Positions 9,507 to 22,153 of a DNA stretch of 64,000 bases are shown piece after piece. Each line of letters starts with the position of its first letter. Position 1 is the stretch's first letter. The translations under genes were made by a program, and so were the position numbers. The notes under the pieces are model-generated. The model was given only the letters and a program-made list of their open reading frames with translations. It was not told the DNA's origin and made no database searches. Source of the stretch: Shewanella mangrovisoli (lineage in GTDB: Bacteria > Pseudomonadota > Gammaproteobacteria > Enterobacterales > Shewanellaceae); NCBI RefSeq assembly GCF_019457635.1, contig NZ_CP080412.1, forward strand, positions 4,464,001 to 4,528,000, written 5' to 3'.

Positions 9507-10730
9507 TTACTTAGCGTTGAGCGCGCGGATGCGGCTCGCTAACGAGTACAGACGGATAAAGCCTTCAGCGTGTTTTTGGTCGTACACTTGGTCTTCACCG
9601 AAGGTGGCAAAGGCTTCAGAGTACAAGCTGTTTGGCGAACGCTTCTTAACGGCAATCGCGTGACCTTTGTAGAGTTTAACCACAACTTCACCGTTAACAG
9701 ACTCGGCTAATGACTCAGATGCTGCCAGCAGAGACTTACACAGAGGTGTAAACCAACGACCGTCGTAGACTAAGTGTGCCATTTGGGCACCCACTTGCTC
9801 ACGCCAAGTACGGCTGGTTTTATCCAGCACTAACTCTTCAATCGCGCGCAGCGCAGCAAACATCACAGTGCCGCCTGGAGTTTCGTAGCAACCACGAGAC
9901 TTCATGCCCACTAAACGGTTTTCGGTGATATCGATACGACCCACGCCATGTGGTGCAGCGATGGCGTTCAGCTTCATCAGTGCAGCGTAAGGTGTTAATG
10001 CTTCACCGTTTACTTTAGTCACACGGCCATGTTCAACTTCCAGTGACACATATTCTGCTTGGTTTGGCGCATCTTCTGGATCGGCAGTCAGCGTCCACAC
10101 ACCTTTGCTTGGCTCGTTCCATGGATCTTCCAGCTCGCCACCTTCGTGGGAGATATGGAATGCGTTCGCATCACGGCTGTAGATCTTAGTGGCAGAAGCC
10201 GACGTCTTGATATTACGCTCGGCTAAGTAAGCCAGCAGATCTTCACGGCTCTGCATGGTCCATTCACGCCATGGTGCAATCACTTTTAAATCAGGTGCTA
10301 ATGCCGCAAAGCAACCTTCGAAACGCACTTGGTCGTTACCCTTACCGGTACAACCGTGACACAGGGCATCGGCACCCACTTTACGTGCTACTTCAACCTG
10401 CGCCTTAGCGATGATCGGACGCGCCATTGAAGTACCTAATAGGTAAGTCCCTTCGTAGATAGCACCCGTTGCCATGGTTGGATAGATGTAATCTTTAACG
10501 AATTCTTCTTTCAGATCGACGATATGGCATTCAGATGCGCCAGAAGCCAATGCCTTTTCAGTCAGACCCACTAACTCTTCTTCACCCTGACCTACGTCAG
10601 CGCAAAAGGCGATGATTTCACAGTTGTCGTAGGTTTCTTTTAACCAAGGAATAATGGCCGAAGTATCTAGACCACCCGAATAGGCTAAAACGACTTTTTT
10701 CACGCCAGTGTTTTTGTTCTCGATAGACAT
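9507..10730 (-). CDS. argG: Argininosuccinate synthase
   Basis: This 407-residue ATP-dependent ligase joins citrulline and aspartate to form argininosuccinate. The PP-loop KVVLAYSGGLDTSAI is at about residues 12-26. The citrulline/aspartate-binding segment HGCTGKGNDQVRFE lies near 125-138. Length matches the family. It lies 60 bp downstream of argF, upstream of the argG/argH hairpin. Confidence 0.97.
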   Translation of the reverse strand: MSIENKNTGVKKVVLAYSGGLDTSAIIPWLKETYDNCEIIAFCADVGQGEEELVGLTEKALASGASECHIVDLKEEFVKDYIYPTMATGAIYEGTYLLGTSMARPIIAKAQVEVARKVGADALCHGCTGKGNDQVRFEGCFAALAPDLKVIAPWREWTMQSREDLLAYLAERNIKTSASATKIYSRDANAFHISHEGGELEDPWNEPSKGVWTLTADPEDAPNQAEYVSLEVEHGRVTKVNGEALTPYAALMKLNAIAAPHGVGRIDITENRLVGMKSRGCYETPGGTVMFAALRAIEELVLDKTSRTWREQVGAQMAHLVYDGRWFTPLCKSLLAASESLAESVNGEVVVKLYKGHAIAVKKRSPNSLYSEAFATFGEDQVYDQKHAEGFIRLYSLASRIRALNAK

Positions 10731-10790
10731 CTTAAATTCCTATAACTCGTTTCTCACCTTGGAGAAAGTAGGCTGCTAAACAGGGTTAAA

Positions 10791-11696
10791 TTAACTAAAT
10801 AGGGTTACCAGTACTGCGTTTTGGGCGTGCATCCGATTCTCTGCTTGTTGCAGGATCAAGGAGCCTTCACCATCCATCACCTCATCGGTCACTTCAACAC
10901 CGCGGTGAGCGGGTAAGCAGTGCATAAAAAAGTGAGCACCCGCTTTCGCCATCAAGCCCTTATTGACCTGATAAGGTGCAAACTTATCCTTAATTTCCGC
11001 TAACGGTGTTGGATCACCCATGGAAATCCAAGTATCAGTATAGATAGCATCGTGACCTTCGATAGCACCAATATCTGAAGTCAGTACAACCTTGCCGCCA
11101 TATCGGCTGGCAAGTTCTTGCACTTCGGCCACGACGTAGCCATCAGGAAAGTGACCCGCAGGGCAGATCACTGTCATGGTGGCACCGAGAATGGCCGCGC
11201 AATACATCAATGAATTCGTCACGTTATTACCGTCACCTACGTACGCTAACTTAACATCACTGATATTTTCAAAATGCTCGGCCAAGGTTAAGAAATCGGC
11301 CAGCGCTTGGCAGGGATGATATAAATCCGAAAGTGCATTTATCACAGGCACAGTGCCAAACTCGGCCAATTGCTCGATGGTCTTGTGGGAGAAAGTTCTC
11401 GCCACAATGGCATCGGCCCAACAGGATAGGTTAGAAGCAAAGTCAGCGACCGATTCCCTCTTACCTAAGGCACCATTCTGTTGGTCTAGGTATAAACAGT
11501 GGCCGCCGAGCTTGTTAATACCGATATCGAAGCTAACACGAGTACGCAGGGATGGCTTTTCAAATAACATCACCACACTCTTACCGTCCAGCGCATGACG
11601 ATACTCAGCGGGATTCGCTTTAATTGTCTTGGCTAAGGTAATCAGATCCAGCAACTGTTGCTGGGTTAACTCTTTTATCGATAGTAAATGCTTCAT
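10791..11696 (-). CDS. argF: Ornithine carbamoyltransferase
   Basis: This 301-residue enzyme makes citrulline from ornithine and carbamoyl phosphate. The carbamoyl-phosphate site appears as KPSLRTRVSF (about residues 52-61) and HPCQALADF. The ornithine-site signature HCLPAHRG is near the C terminus. The position between argB and argG supports an anabolic role. Confidence 0.95.
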   Translation of the reverse strand: MKHLLSIKELTQQQLLDLITLAKTIKANPAEYRHALDGKSVVMLFEKPSLRTRVSFDIGINKLGGHCLYLDQQNGALGKRESVADFASNLSCWADAIVARTFSHKTIEQLAEFGTVPVINALSDLYHPCQALADFLTLAEHFENISDVKLAYVGDGNNVTNSLMYCAAILGATMTVICPAGHFPDGYVVAEVQELASRYGGKVVLTSDIGAIEGHDAIYTDTWISMGDPTPLAEIKDKFAPYQVNKGLMAKAGAHFFMHCLPAHRGVEVTDEVMDGEGSLILQQAENRMHAQNAVLVTLFS

Positions 11697-11708
11697 AACC
11701 TACTCCGC

Positions 11709-12491
11709 TTATGGTTGGATTTGTGTGCCCACGGCCTCACCTTTTGCTAATGCGACTAATTGGCTTGCATCACGCCATGAGGCAACTTGAACCGCCTGCC
11801 CCATCCACTGCGCCACTTCGAGCGCAGCTTCTACTTTTACTTTCATTCCCTTTTCGATCACGCCTTGCTTCACCAACTCGGCAATCTGTTGGCCAGTCAG
11901 CGAAGGGATTAATTGACCTTTACCATCGAGCACGCCAGACACATCCGATAGCAGGACCAACTTGCCACCGACCAACTTAGCTAATACCGTCGCCGCTTGG
12001 TCGGCGTTCACGTTCAGCATTTGGCCATCGTCCATCATGGCAATCGAGCTACAAATCGGCATCCAACCTTGGGACAGAATAAACTTGAGGTAGGTGGCGT
12101 CTTTAGGAGAAACCTCGCCCACTAACCCTAAACGCTCATCTTTGATCTTGGCCGATACTGTGTTGCCATCGGCTAAGCTCATGCCCACACTCACAATCCC
12201 AGCCTTTGTCGCTGCGCCTTGGAGGATCTTGTTTGATGTTCCGGCCAGTGCACCGGCAATGATCGGCATTTGCTCCGGCGGAGTGACCCGCAAGCCTTCT
12301 AGCTTGACGGTTTCCATGCCGTTTGCGGCTAATTGCTCATCGACCAAACAGCCGCCGCCATGCACCATCAGCACTTGCTGACCATTGGCGATCATTGCAG
12401 CTGCGGTATCCATTAAACGCGCCATTCCCATTTCACACTGCAGCAGGGCGCCGCCGACCTTAAGAACTAATACTGAGTTGTTGGTAGACAT
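11709..12491 (-). CDS. argB: Acetylglutamate kinase
   Basis: This 260-residue amino acid kinase phosphorylates N-acetylglutamate, the second step of arginine synthesis. It shows LVLKVGGALLQ at the N terminus (nucleotide binding), MVHGGGCLVDEQL in the acetylglutamate-binding region, and NVNADQAATVLAKL near residues 170-183. It lacks the N-terminal extension of the long, arginine-sensitive hexameric enzymes, so it probably resembles the short E. coli type. argF follows after 12 bp. Confidence 0.95.
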   Translation of the reverse strand: MSTNNSVLVLKVGGALLQCEMGMARLMDTAAAMIANGQQVLMVHGGGCLVDEQLAANGMETVKLEGLRVTPPEQMPIIAGALAGTSNKILQGAATKAGIVSVGMSLADGNTVSAKIKDERLGLVGEVSPKDATYLKFILSQGWMPICSSIAMMDDGQMLNVNADQAATVLAKLVGGKLVLLSDVSGVLDGKGQLIPSLTGQQIAELVKQGVIEKGMKVKVEAALEVAQWMGQAVQVASWRDASQLVALAKGEAVGTQIQP

Positions 12492-12522
12492 CTTGACGAC
12501 TCTCTTAAATAAGGATGAACGG

Positions 12523-13503
12523 TTAAAGGTTAAAGTGAATCTTTATGCATTGCAGGGCTTGGCTCGCCGCGCCTTTCATCAAGTTGTCGATAGCACTGGC
12601 AACCACTAAGTAGCCACTGTTCTCATCAAACTTCCAACCTAAGTGGCAATTCGGGGTCAGCACCACATCATCCACTTTCGGGAACTGGTTCTGTTTCACC
12701 GTCACCAGCGGAGCTTGGTCATACACACTGTATGCCGCAGCCACATCGGCGGTGGTGGTGCCCGGTTTTAGCTGTACCGTGATGGTCGCTAAAATGCCGC
12801 GCTTGAAGTTGCCAAGGTGCGGCGTGAAGATCACCTCTTGTCCCAGTTGAGTGGCAATCTCGGGTTGATGTCTGTGGCCTAATACGCCGTAGGGAGTGAG
12901 GCTCACTTCGCAAAAACTGGTATGCAACTGTGCCTTACGACCCGCGCCCGTCACACCGCTGACCGCATTGATCACTGGATAGGCTGAGGTCAGTAAATTC
13001 TTTAATGGTTTCAATGCAGTTAATGATGCTGTTGGGTAACAACCTGGCACGGCAATCATCTTAGTGGCGGCGACTTCTTTGGCATTCCACTCGGCCAGAC
13101 CATAGACTGCCTTGGCCAACACTTCGGGATACTCATGTTCAAAACCGTACCACTTAGGGTACTGCGCCACATCGCTGAAACGATAGGCACCGCTTAAGTC
13201 AAACACGGCTAAACCTTGGTTGTAGAACCAAGCCGCTAAATGCAAACTCACCGAATGCTCGGTCGCTAACACTACGGCATCCGCCTCTGCGACGATCTTC
13301 GCCTTCGCTGCTTCAGTCAGTGGTGACAGAGCTAAGTCAATGTGGCTGTAGACAGGGTACAAATCTGCTAAAGCTCTACCTTTATCTAAACTATTTTCAG
13401 AGACATACAGACCTTGAATCGATAATTCAGACTCCGCATGGACTAAAGCTGTTAGTTGTGCGCCTGTGTAACCACTGGCACCGATAATGGCGATGTTTTT
13501 CAT
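12523..13503 (-). CDS. argC: N-acetyl-gamma-glutamyl-phosphate reductase
   Basis: I start this at the ATG at 13501-13503, giving MKNIAIIGASGYTGAQL (326 residues), the standard NADP-binding N terminus. The longer in-frame version adds eight residues with no family support. The catalytic Cys lies in VPGCYPTA near residue 148. The enzyme reduces N-acetylglutamyl phosphate to the semialdehyde. It is the first gene of the leftward argCBFGH cluster. Confidence 0.95.
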   Translation of the reverse strand: MKNIAIIGASGYTGAQLTALVHAESELSIQGLYVSENSLDKGRALADLYPVYSHIDLALSPLTEAAKAKIVAEADAVVLATEHSVSLHLAAWFYNQGLAVFDLSGAYRFSDVAQYPKWYGFEHEYPEVLAKAVYGLAEWNAKEVAATKMIAVPGCYPTASLTALKPLKNLLTSAYPVINAVSGVTGAGRKAQLHTSFCEVSLTPYGVLGHRHQPEIATQLGQEVIFTPHLGNFKRGILATITVQLKPGTTTADVAAAYSVYDQAPLVTVKQNQFPKVDDVVLTPNCHLGWKFDENSGYLVVASAIDNLMKGAASQALQCIKIHFNL

Positions 13504-13734
13504 ATGTATTTTTATAAACCGAATCAAAGAGACTTAAAGAATAGATGAATAGCGTACACGCACCAGCGTATATCTATGATGACAAGACTATCGTCGTAGG
13601 AAATCGTAATGGGTCGTTATTTTATTCACTGACGGCTTAACGCTATACATCATGATATTTACTCTACAGGTCACAAGGGGTGACTCATCTCAACTGCTGG
13701 CTAGACTACCACAAAGATCTATTTATGCAATATA

Positions 13735-13752
13735 TGTGAATATATATTTTTA
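13735..13752. promoter_or_regulatory. ARG-box-like site for ArgR
   Basis: TGAATATATATTTT (13737-13750) matches the palindromic ARG box (TGAAT, four A/T, ATTCA) with one full half and a degraded second half. It lies about 230 bp upstream of argC in the argC/ppc intergenic region. An overlapping TATGCAATATATGTGAA could be a second weak box. Repression of arg genes by ArgR is known in relatives; binding here is inferred. Confidence 0.4.
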
Positions 13753-14082
13753 TTAAATTTTATCTTTTAGCGGCATTCAAGCACGCTTAGCAAATAACAC
13801 CATACTTCACTAACTGCTTAATAACTCAGTTATCTATGGATGAAAGACTGAAAAATCAGTCCTTTTTATTAACACCGAATACACATACCCGCAAAACCGA
13901 AAATGATGCAGTTCATATTCACTTCCGCTAAACATAATAAAATATTGCGTTAGCTCGCATTTATATTGAATATTCTTCAACAATTATCGTGATTAGTTGC
14001 ATATAAGATAAGCCAGTCGTATAAGTTATAAGTTCTGCTGTTGACCATTGCCCTCAGTGGTGGGTATTGTGCTAGCGGGCTA

Positions 14083-14138
14083 TATACCCAAGCGACCTGA
14101 AGATAGGATTCTCATCACCTACAGGTTATTTGGGTATA
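14083..14138. repeat. Palindromic repeat in the ppc leader
   Basis: TATACCCAA + ACCTG on the left is mirrored by CAGGT + TTGGGTATA on the right, around a 22-nt centre. The element is about 56 bp and ends 35 bp before the ppc ATG. It resembles the extragenic palindromes with a TATACCCAA edge that I recall from Shewanella and Vibrio intergenic regions. As RNA it would form a long hairpin in the ppc 5' leader. The rest of the 670-bp argC-ppc gap (13504-14173) is AT-rich; apart from the ARG-like site nothing clear is seen. Confidence 0.6.
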
Positions 14139-14173
14139 TTGCGGATTTTTATGTTTTTCTATTCGGAGTAACT

Positions 14174-16843
14174 ATGGCAGGTAATGTGGCAGACAATGTG
14201 ACCGACATGTATGCGTCGTTAAGATCGAACGTGAGTATGTTAGGGCAGATCTTGGGCGATACGATGCGCACCCACCTCGGTGATTCATTCCTCGAGAAGG
14301 TTGAGCAAATTCGTAAACTCGCAAAAGACTCCCGCCGTGGCGATGAAGCGGCACGGGAGCAAATGCTAGAACTGCTCACCGCACTCCCCGATGAAGAGTT
14401 AGTGCCTTTTGCCAAAGCCTTCAACCAATTCCTCAACTTAGCAAACTTATCCGAACAATTTCATACTATTAGCCGTAACTGCGATGAACTGGTTTGCGTA
14501 CCGGATCCGGTCGAACAGTTGCTTGGCCGCATGCTTAATGGCCGTATCGATCAAACCAAGATGTTGGATTGCTTAAAGACGCTGGATATCGACTTAGTCC
14601 TCACAGCGCATCCAACGGAAATCTCTCGCCGCACACTGATCCAAAAATATGCTGCGATTGTGGATTGCCTCGCCGAGCAAGAAAACAATCAACTGTCGGA
14701 CAGAGAGCGCCGCCAAATTAACCTGCGTCTGCGCCAGTTAATCGCCCAGATCTGGCACACCAATGAAATTCGCCGTGAACGCCCAACACCAGTGGATGAA
14801 GCCCGCTGGGGATTGTCCACCATTGAAGAATCTCTCTGGCATGCTGTTCCCGACTTTTTAAGGCAGCTCAACGATCAAGTGCAAGATCGCACTGGCCAGC
14901 AATTGCCTATCGATATCGCGCCAGTGCGCTTCTCAAGCTGGATGGGTGGCGATCGCGACGGCAACCCCTTTGTGACTGCCAAAGTCACCCAAGAAGTGTT
15001 AGATCGTAATCGCCATGCCGCCGCCCGTTTATTCCTCAAGGATATAGTGTTGCTGGTTGGCGAGTTATCGATGGAAGAAGCCAACAGCGAGCTGATGGCG
15101 TTTACCAACAATAGCTGTGAACCCTATCGTTTTGTGCTGCGTTCATTAAGACAAAAACTGCGCGACACCATCGACTACTTAAACGCCCGCATCGAGGGCC
15201 ATAATCCTGAAGTGGATAAATCGACGCTGATTTGGCAAGAAAGCGACCTGAAAGCGCCGCTAGAAATGCTGTATAAGAGTTTATGTGACTGCGGCATGCG
15301 TTTGATTGCTAACGGTTTACTACTCGACATTCTGCGCCGTCTCGCTTGTTTTGGCATCCATATGTTAAGGCTCGACATTCGCCAAGATGCAGGCCGTCAC
15401 TGCGATGTCCTTGCAGAATTAACCCGCTATTTGGGTATGGGGGACTTTAACCATTGGGATGAAACTGAAAAACAAGCCTTCTTACTGCGTGAACTCAGTA
15501 ACCGTCGTCCGCTGATCCCAAGCAACTGGCAACCTTCCGCCGACGTAGCCGAAGTGCTTAACACTTGCCGCTTAATTGCTAAGCATCCGGCGAAGGCCTT
15601 GGGCTCCTATGTGATCTCCATGGCGAGTAAACCTTCAGATGTATTAACCGTATTATTGCTGCTCAAAGAAACTGGCTGCACTCACCCAATGCGCGTTGTG
15701 CCGCTATTTGAAACCTTAAGCGACTTAAATAACGCCGCCGAGTGCATTACCGCACTGCTCGATATCGACTGGTACCGTGGTTACACCAAAGGTATGCAAG
15801 AGGTGATGATCGGCTATTCTGACTCGGCCAAAGACGCGGGTGTAATGGCAGCCGCTTGGGCGCAATACCGTGCACAGGAGCAGTTAGTCGCCGTCTGTAA
15901 ACAGGCTGGCGTTAAGTTGACGCTGTTCCATGGTCGTGGTGGCAGTATTGGTCGCGGCGGCGGCCCAGCTCACAAAGCGATTCTGTCACAACCGCCCGGT
16001 TCAGTTGATGGTCGTATTCGCGTCACCGAGCAAGGTGAGATGATCCGCTTTAAGTTCGGCCTGCCTAAATTGGCGGTGCAAAGCTTAGCCCTGTACACCT
16101 CAGCGGTGTTAGAAGCGACCTTGCTTCCGCCGCCCGAGCCTAAGCAGGAATGGCGCAATTGTATGGAGCGAATTGCAGAGGAGTCAGTGAGTGCTTACCG
16201 CGGTATTGTCCGTGAAGAGCCTGATTTTGTGCCTTATTTCCGTGCAGCCACACCGGAAGTTGAACTGGGCAAACTACCATTAGGTAGTCGCCCAGCCAAA
16301 CGCCGTGTCGATGGTGGTATCGAGAGCTTACGTGCCATTCCTTGGATTTTTGCTTGGTCACAAAACCGCTTAATGTTGCCAGCATGGCTCGGCGCCGGTG
16401 AAGCATTACAGGCTGCCTGCCAACGTGGCGAAATGGGCTTGCTACAGGATATGGAGCGCGAATGGCCCTTCTTTAGCACACGGATTTCCATGCTGGAGAT
16501 GGTATACGCCAAGGCAGAACCTAACTTGGCGCGTTACTATGAAACCTGCTTAGTACCGACCAATCTACATCACTTAGGCGAAACTTTACGCCAGCGTTTA
16601 GATCTCGGCATTAAAGTGGTGCTGGAGCTGACTAAATCAGATACCTTAATGGCGCATACACCGTGGAATCGCGAATCAGTCAAACTGCGCAATCCCTATA
16701 TCGATCCATTAAACTTCCTGCAGACCGAGTTATTGGCTCGTACCCGCAAGGAAACAACCGAAGCTCCCGCTTCCGAACACGTGCAACTCGCCTTAATGCT
16801 GACGATTGCCGGTGTCGCGGCGGGTATGAGAAACACAGGTTAA
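14174..16843 (+). CDS. ppc: Phosphoenolpyruvate carboxylase
   Basis: I start at the ATG at 14174 (MAGNVADNVTDMYASL), which has a GGAG ribosome site 5 bp upstream. The longer frame would translate the palindromic leader. The 889-residue enzyme carboxylates PEP to oxaloacetate and refills the TCA cycle. Catalytic signature VLTAHPTEISRRTL is near residue 140. The glycine-rich loop FHGRGGSIGRGGGP is near 590, with WMGGDRDGNPFV and the C-terminal GMRNTG. The stop overlaps the next start by one base (TAATG). Confidence 0.96.
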   Translation: MAGNVADNVTDMYASLRSNVSMLGQILGDTMRTHLGDSFLEKVEQIRKLAKDSRRGDEAAREQMLELLTALPDEELVPFAKAFNQFLNLANLSEQFHTISRNCDELVCVPDPVEQLLGRMLNGRIDQTKMLDCLKTLDIDLVLTAHPTEISRRTLIQKYAAIVDCLAEQENNQLSDRERRQINLRLRQLIAQIWHTNEIRRERPTPVDEARWGLSTIEESLWHAVPDFLRQLNDQVQDRTGQQLPIDIAPVRFSSWMGGDRDGNPFVTAKVTQEVLDRNRHAAARLFLKDIVLLVGELSMEEANSELMAFTNNSCEPYRFVLRSLRQKLRDTIDYLNARIEGHNPEVDKSTLIWQESDLKAPLEMLYKSLCDCGMRLIANGLLLDILRRLACFGIHMLRLDIRQDAGRHCDVLAELTRYLGMGDFNHWDETEKQAFLLRELSNRRPLIPSNWQPSADVAEVLNTCRLIAKHPAKALGSYVISMASKPSDVLTVLLLLKETGCTHPMRVVPLFETLSDLNNAAECITALLDIDWYRGYTKGMQEVMIGYSDSAKDAGVMAAAWAQYRAQEQLVAVCKQAGVKLTLFHGRGGSIGRGGGPAHKAILSQPPGSVDGRIRVTEQGEMIRFKFGLPKLAVQSLALYTSAVLEATLLPPPEPKQEWRNCMERIAEESVSAYRGIVREEPDFVPYFRAATPEVELGKLPLGSRPAKRRVDGGIESLRAIPWIFAWSQNRLMLPAWLGAGEALQAACQRGEMGLLQDMEREWPFFSTRISMLEMVYAKAEPNLARYYETCLVPTNLHHLGETLRQRLDLGIKVVLELTKSDTLMAHTPWNRESVKLRNPYIDPLNFLQTELLARTRKETTEAPASEHVQLALMLTIAGVAAGMRNTG

Positions 16844-17388
16844 TGAAAGAACTCACGCTTAGCCTTTGCTTGGGATTATCTGTACTGCTTGGCGGCTGCG
16901 TCACGCAGTACAGTATCAGCGAGCATGAAATGGAGCAGTATCTCAGCAAAGAGATCCATTTTGAGGTGAAACAAGGTAATCAACTGGTGGGCGCGCAAGT
17001 GCGCATTAACGACATCAGTGTCAGACTCGGCGAAAAGCCTGACACTATGAGCGTAAGTGCGGCCACTCAAGTGTCCATCACTAATCCTATTTTTCCGTTG
17101 AAAGCGCAACTTTCAACCACCTTTGAGGCCAAGCCTTGGTATGACACTGCCACCCACAGCGTCTACCTACGCCAGCTTGAATTGGTGAAAGTCGAATCAA
17201 CGCCTAAGGATATCGAAAAGGCCATCAGTAGCGCGACGCCACAGGTTATGAGCTACTTAAGGCATTTCCTCGAGAATCAGCCTGTTTATGTGCTCGATAC
17301 GAAGGACAGTAATCAGGCGCTGATGGCCAAGATGACCGAGAGCATTCAAGTAGTTCCTGGCAAATTAGTCCTTAAATTCACTAAATAG
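16843..17388 (+). CDS. DUF1439-type lipoprotein (YceB-like)
   Basis: This is a 181-residue predicted lipoprotein starting at the ATG that overlaps the ppc stop. The signal MKELTLSLCLGLSVLLGGC has a lipobox with Cys19. The body is a single beta-rich domain with alternating hydrophobic residues (QVRINDISVRLGEKPDTMS), which fits the DUF1439/YceB lipid-binding-like family. No catalytic motif is seen. Translation is probably coupled to ppc, but a link to PEP carboxylase function is not evident. Confidence 0.8.
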   Translation: MKELTLSLCLGLSVLLGGCVTQYSISEHEMEQYLSKEIHFEVKQGNQLVGAQVRINDISVRLGEKPDTMSVSAATQVSITNPIFPLKAQLSTTFEAKPWYDTATHSVYLRQLELVKVESTPKDIEKAISSATPQVMSYLRHFLENQPVYVLDTKDSNQALMAKMTESIQVVPGKLVLKFTK

Positions 17389-17416
17389 CGGCTTGTGTTG
17401 CAAACCATTCGTCATA

Positions 17417-17442
17417 AAAAATGCTCCCGAGGGAGCATTTTT
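17417..17442. terminator. Bidirectional terminator, ppc operon / cinA
   Basis: The arms AAAAATGCTCCC and GGGAGCATTTTT form a perfect 12-bp stem around a 2-nt loop between the convergent lipoprotein gene and cinA. Confidence 0.85.
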
Positions 17443-17485
17443 ATTAATCCAGCTAGACTGACTAAAACCCTTAAGTATCCAAAAG

Positions 17486-18760
17486 TTACTTGCTGAAACG
17501 CCCTATCGACTGGTAATCCACAATCACAGCTTCGGTGAGTAATTCACGCCTTAACATATCGTAGGCCACCGCCGCACTTAAGCTACGCACTAAATCCCGT
17601 GAACGTCGCGGCAGTTTTATCATTTGGCTGTAGACGCCACTGCGGGTTGCCAAGGCAATTGCGACAGTACCGACGGGCTTTTCTTCGGTTCCACCATCAG
17701 GTCCCGCTATCCCACTGGTTGCTAAGGCAAAATCACTGTCTAAAATAGCACGCGCACCCTTAGCCATTTCTTCGACCGTGGGAATAGAGACAGCGCCGTG
17801 ATCGTCTAAGGTTGCAGGATTAACTCCTAACACTCGCACCTTAGACTCATTACTGTAAGTCACCAGACCGTGTTGCAAATAGGAAGAACTGCCCGGGAAG
17901 TCGACTAATTGGCTGGTAATCATCCCACCCGTGCAAGACTCGGCAACACTCAAGGTCAATCCAGAATTCAGTAACTTAGCATGGATTTCCTCGGCAAGCG
18001 TCGCTTTATCTTCGGCGACAACCGCAGTACCTAGCACCATCTTGATGTGCCCAGTCACCCGTGGCAGCAAAGCAATCGCCTTCTCACCGCGGGCAAAGAT
18101 CTTGATTTCAATATGCGGCATGGAGGAGCGATAACCAATAGTAATCCCCTCAGGCAACTCCAGTGGCTCAATTTTGTCGGCAAGGGAAGACTCGCCATGA
18201 CCTATAGTCAGCAACTTCTTCAATGCCACCTTAGCGTCGAGGTCAAACTCTTCACGGATAAAAGGAATAAATTGTTCCTTCACCATATGTTTGAGTTCAA
18301 ATGGCACACCAGGAGTGAAGAATAACCAGGCTCGATTCAACTTCACTCTAAATCCACAGGCCGTACCGACAGGGTTGTCTACCATCACTGCAGACTCAGG
18401 CAGCATCGCCTGCTTTAAATTACTCACTGGCATCTCGCGATTATTGCGCGTAAACCAATCTTCTAAACGTTGGCGCCACTCGCGATTCTCAACCAGAGAC
18501 TCTCCCTTGGCCTTAGCCATTGCCTCGGCAGACATATCATCACTGGTAGGCCCCAATCCGCCATTTACTAAGATGACATCGGCATGCAAGCTACGCTCTT
18601 GGAAAACCGCAATTAAGTCCTCGAGGCGATCCCCCACGGTCACTCGTCGTTGGATCTCAATGCCATGCTCCATCATAGTGCTGGCAAACCAGGCCGCGTT
18701 AGTATCAACAATCTGACCCGACAGCACCTCTTCCCCAGTACAAATCATCTCTAACTTCAT
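17486..18760 (-). CDS. cinA: CinA-family protein (MoCF-like plus NMN amidohydrolase domain)
   Basis: This 424-residue protein starts MKLEMICTGEEVLSGQ. A neighbouring upstream ATG would add one Met; the AAGGA site is better spaced for the inner one. The N-terminal molybdopterin-binding-like domain has NGGLGPTSDD (about 65-74). The C-terminal CinA domain has SVAESCTGGMITSQLV and ATSGIAGPDGG, the signature of nicotinamide-nucleotide amidase (PncC). The likely role is pyridine nucleotide salvage and repair. It is monocistronic and leftward. Confidence 0.9.
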   Translation of the reverse strand: MKLEMICTGEEVLSGQIVDTNAAWFASTMMEHGIEIQRRVTVGDRLEDLIAVFQERSLHADVILVNGGLGPTSDDMSAEAMAKAKGESLVENREWRQRLEDWFTRNNREMPVSNLKQAMLPESAVMVDNPVGTACGFRVKLNRAWLFFTPGVPFELKHMVKEQFIPFIREEFDLDAKVALKKLLTIGHGESSLADKIEPLELPEGITIGYRSSMPHIEIKIFARGEKAIALLPRVTGHIKMVLGTAVVAEDKATLAEEIHAKLLNSGLTLSVAESCTGGMITSQLVDFPGSSSYLQHGLVTYSNESKVRVLGVNPATLDDHGAVSIPTVEEMAKGARAILDSDFALATSGIAGPDGGTEEKPVGTVAIALATRSGVYSQMIKLPRRSRDLVRSLSAAVAYDMLRRELLTEAVIVDYQSIGRFSK

Positions 18761-18977
18761 CATAGATCCTTAGCTACCCCAATAAATTACTGCATAAGGT
18801 AAGTAACCTCTGAAGTAATAGCAAGAGCCACTATCGGAGGTCGGGTTCTGTAGCGTGAAGGAAATAAGGTTACAAGTCGCGATTTAGCGCACATTAGGAA
18901 TGTGCGAGTTAAAGAGGGTGAAAATTGAAATGAATGATTTCAAAATCACAATCTAAAATGGCAAACGCCAAAAGCAA

Positions 18978-19002
18978 AAAAGCCAGCTTATGCAGCTGGC
19001 TT
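18978..19002 (-). terminator. rRNA operon terminator
   Basis: Eight-bp arms AAGCCAGC (18980-18987) and GCTGGCTT (18995-19002) are followed on the leftward strand by T residues. It lies about 17 bp past the 5S gene. Confidence 0.8.
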
Positions 19003-19018
19003 CATTGTTTAATTAGGC

Positions 19019-19136
19019 GCTTGGCGATGACCTACTCTCACATGGGGAGACCCCACACTACCATCGGCGCGATTGCGTTTCACTTCTGAGTTCGGGATGG
19101 GATCAGGTGGGACCACAATGCTATTGTCACCAAGCA
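19019..19136 (-). rRNA. rrf: 5S ribosomal RNA
   Basis: The leftward strand begins TGCTTGGTGACAATAGC and ends CATCGCCAAGC, so the ends pair. It contains the conserved CCGAACTCAGAAGTGAAA segment. The length is about 118 nt, normal for a gammaproteobacterial 5S. It is the last gene of the operon. Ends are by similarity to E. coli and may be off by a few bases. Confidence 0.95.
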
Positions 19137-19264
19137 AATTTGTTATTCACTTACCCGTCTTATCTCATGCAGGCAGTAAATTAATTCGGAAAGCTGGTTT
19201 GAGTTACACTTCTTAAGTGTTTGTATTCAAGCTAAGTACTCTTAGCAAAACCCATCTGGGTTGT

Positions 19265-22153
<2,889 letters not shown>

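Noticed and set aside
14048..14173. Upstream extension of ppc by 42 residues
   Set aside because: It would translate the palindromic leader. The ATG at 14174 has a good GGAG site and matches the family N terminus.
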